Shown piece after piece: positions 61,866-64,000 of a stretch of 64,000 nt of DNA. Every line of letters starts with the position of its first letter. Within the stretch, counting starts at the first letter, position 1. Made by a program: the position numbers and the translations under genes. Below the pieces are notes generated by a model that saw only the letters and a program-made list of their open reading frames with translations, was not told the DNA's origin and made no database searches. The stretch covers positions 20,881,958-20,945,957 of the forward strand of contig CM072512.1 of NCBI GenBank assembly GCA_036898135.1. The letters are read 5' to 3'. This stretch comes from Oncomelania hupensis. Lineage: Eukaryota; Mollusca; Gastropoda; Littorinimorpha; Pomatiopsidae.

Positions 61866-61870
61866 GTCAT
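61776..61870. repeat. (ATC)n microsatellite with GTC flanks
   Basis: CGTCGCCGTCGTCATC and CACCACCACC lead into about 17 ATC units (61813-61865). Confidence 0.93.
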
Positions 61871-62342
61871 TGTCGTCGTGGTCTTTTACGTTGTCATCAA
61901 TGGGTCTAGGAACGAGTATCTCCGAAATTATATTGAGCTTTATTTTGATTTCTGCTAATATAATTTTGTCTAGGCAGTAGGGAGCTTCACAGAAGTAAAT
62001 GTTTTGGTGCTCCAGTAATGTACTTTACGTTATAACTATAATGCAAAGTAATTAGCAGGTGTGAAGTACTAGAAGAAGAAGAAGAAGAAATGCTGAAGCT
62101 GTACAAAAAATGTAGGCTACGTAATAGGGTATAGAACTGCTGATATTAAAAGAAGCATACATTGGTTTAGAAGAAGGGGAAAAAAAAAGAACATCGCCTT
62201 ATTAGGGCGCAATTGCGCGCTGTTGCGAGATAATTGGTGGTTGTGAACAAAGACAGGAGCGAAGCGGCGCGGTCCTTTTGAATGCTATCTCTTGTTTGAT
62301 CCATGGCAAAGTGGCTGATTCCTTGTGCTTCTCTCCTTTCAG

Positions 62343-62393
62343 ATGCCAGTCAGTCGCTGACAGATGACGAGAAGAAGATCACCAAGAATGGTG
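62343..62393 (+). CDS. unc5: Probable UNC5 juxtamembrane cytoplasmic exon (51 bases)
   Basis: The acceptor is CTTCTCTCCTTTCAG (ending 62342) and the donor is GGTG|GTGAGT. The interval is 51 bases, phase 1 to phase 1, and reads DASQSLTDDEKKITKNG after joining to the G that ends the TM exon. The polar sequence fits the start of the UNC5 cytoplasmic tail ahead of the ZU5 domain, but the segment is too short and variable for firm homology. Two donors three bases apart (AATG|GTGGTG and GGTG|GTGAGT) are both in phase, so a tandem-donor isoform lacking one residue is possible. The GTGAGT site is the stronger. The ZU5, UPA and death-domain exons are expected downstream of the window. Confidence 0.62.
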
Positions 62394-64000
62394 GTGAGTA
62401 CCTTATCGTTTTTGACAAGTAAATGTCGCGAGCCGGTATAAAAGAAATAGATTATCGTAGGTTTTCTTCTGCTTGAATAGAGGGAGCTGGGGTAACTTAA
62501 GTGCTCTTTTGGGGTTAGACCTATTGGCTAGGCATAGAGGTGAGATACTGTGAGTGAAACGTTGGGTATTGCGTTGGACGAGGAAAATATCGGGTATCTA
62601 GGCGATGGGAAAGAGAAAGTCGTTTGACGTTTGTATAACGAGTGGATTCGAATTCCACTCAAGACCGCGTTGTATTATTCAGTACCAAATATAGGAGGGA
62701 GTAAGCAATGATGTTTACATCTTTGACCTAATTCGCACTTAAACAGAACGACACTGGCTAGTGTATCTTGCATGTTTCATGTGGGTGTGCATAGAACACG
62801 AGAGACATTTAAAGGAAGAATGGGATCTGTAGAGACATTTGAGTCCAGATTCAACATTCATGGTGTGTTTCATTTTCTATTCATTTATGTGTTGACTCAT
62901 GAAAAATCAATGTTTCTAATGCTTTATTATCGATTTCTTTTAAAAAAATCAATTTTGTGATGCTTGAAGAAGAAGCAATAGTCTTGATTCGTACAGGATC
63001 TTGATGTTTGGTAATAAATCTTGAATTGCACCGTCTAAAACTCGCGTCAGATCATCCCCGTGGATTTTAGGATATCTGATCATTGCAGAAACGCTTAGCA
63101 CGGTCTGCAGGCTCCGATACTTCGTGTGACTCATAAGCGTGTTGTAGTCGTGGTAGCAAAGGCAAGTCCACCAACGTGACTGCACGGACTGTGGCCATCC
63201 ATCTAGCTTTGTGCAAAAGACGACAGGCAGTCTAACCGAGCGTACAGGCTGCAGTCAGCTAGTCATTGTGATGAGGAAAGTCGTCACGGCCCCGTAGGAA
63301 GTAATAATCGAGTTGTAAATCATCAGTAGTCAGCGCCTTAACAAAACAGAAAAAAATTAATAGATAGAGCAAGTTATAACAGAGAGACTGAGCCACGGTC
63401 TGCATCCACCGGAATTGTTACACCTTACAGATATTTCACACAAGGTGTACGCTATAACTAATAAAATAGCTTAATCGCTTTTTGTGACCATAAAAAATCA
63501 TGGTTTATAACTCCTTAAAATGTTGCACATATAGGTCTACACTTACTATAAACCCTTGTTAACAAATCCAGCGTCCTCTCCATGCCAAGAAGACATGCTT
63601 GGAGCTGGGAGGTTGAGATGTAAAAGTGGTGCGCGCGAGGGTAGAAGTAGAAAGTTCACAAACACTCAGGGAGGGTTCTTGTTCATCAAGAAGCGGAGTC
63701 AGAATGTTTAACGTTCAAACGATGATTTTAATTTGGTTTCATCATCCTCTTCACTAACATCATCAGCATCATTATCTTCATCATCAATGGGCTTGATTGA
63801 GTCTAACTCTAAATGGCTTTATAGAAAGTTAAGCCTTGTAAGGAAACAAAAAGAACTAATAAATTCTGTTACACTCAAGTTCGATGTTGGTGTTTTCTAT
63901 CAGTATCTGATTCAGCCCCGATGCTTGAATTCCTGATAGTTGTGTAACTCAGATTCGTTATTCACACAGCCTGCTCAATCAGCATACAAGTCACAAAGTC
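62394..64000 (+). other. Intron downstream of the juxtamembrane exon
   Basis: No further receptor exon was recognised before the window ends; the ZU5-coding exons should lie beyond it. The sequence is unremarkable apart from a short CATCAT-rich stretch near 63738-63790. Confidence 0.6.

Larger units (their letters stand above)
52489..62342 (+). other. Intron between the transmembrane and juxtamembrane exons
   Basis: A 9.85-kb intron. It holds the (ATC)n arrays, telomere-like repeats (53266-53330), a SINE fragment, a tRNA/5S SINE, a LINE 3' end and a (GA)n run, listed separately. The intervals 53540-55360, 55840-58470 and 60560-61800 show no recognisable gene; several open frames there lack any domain. 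Confidence 0.8.

Overview
This is a eukaryotic, intron-dominated window. It holds the middle part of one plus-strand gene, an UNC5-type netrin receptor. Its recognisable coding exons are an Ig-domain exon (10475-10661), two thrombospondin type-1 exons (14018-14185 and 35985-36158), a transmembrane exon (52333-52488) and a short juxtamembrane cytoplasmic exon (62343-62393). Three further candidate small exons lie between the second TSP1 and the transmembrane exon (45108-45197, 46547-46588, 46803-46817). Every junction from the end of the Ig exon onward is phase 1. The signal peptide, the first Ig domain, and the cytoplasmic ZU5, UPA and death domains are not visible here, so the gene must extend beyond both ends of the window.

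The Ig-TSP1-TSP1-TM order and the motif after the second TSP1 (PLYVGL, then a hydrophobic run and a basic stop-transfer) fit UNC5. The small diverged exons, long AT-rich introns, heavy trinucleotide microsatellite load, and several tRNA-derived and tRNA/5S-composite SINEs suggest a lophotrochozoan, most likely a gastropod mollusc. The taxon is an inference; no single feature proves it.

Layout. 1-10.47 kb is upstream intron or flank. It carries a decayed hAT DNA transposon with matching ends (2577-4616), a tRNA-derived SINE (5160-5583) and several long microsatellites. 10.47-14.19 kb holds the Ig and first TSP1 exons with a SINE copy in the intron between them. 14.2-36.0 kb is a 21.8 kb intron rich in repeats: tRNA-derived SINEs, a tRNA/5S hybrid SINE, a 0.8 kb polypurine (GAA/GAG) tract, a 238 bp tetranucleotide array, and a roughly 0.6 kb retroposon family with three near-full copies, two of them with perfect target-site duplications. 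36.2-45.1 kb carries a candidate inverted-repeat transposon (39628-40274) and a LINE remnant. 45.1-52.5 kb holds the candidate linker mini-exons and the TM exon. 52.5-62.3 kb holds interstitial telomere-like repeats, a second tRNA/5S SINE and a LINE 3' end. The last 1.6 kb shows nothing recognisable.

I see no operons, CRISPR arrays, functional tRNA or rRNA genes, or independent genes nested in the introns. The observations most worth following are the chain of symmetric phase-1 mini-exons in the receptor stalk (one of whose acceptors sits in a tandem repeat), the tRNA/5S composite SINEs and the TSD-flanked retroposon family.
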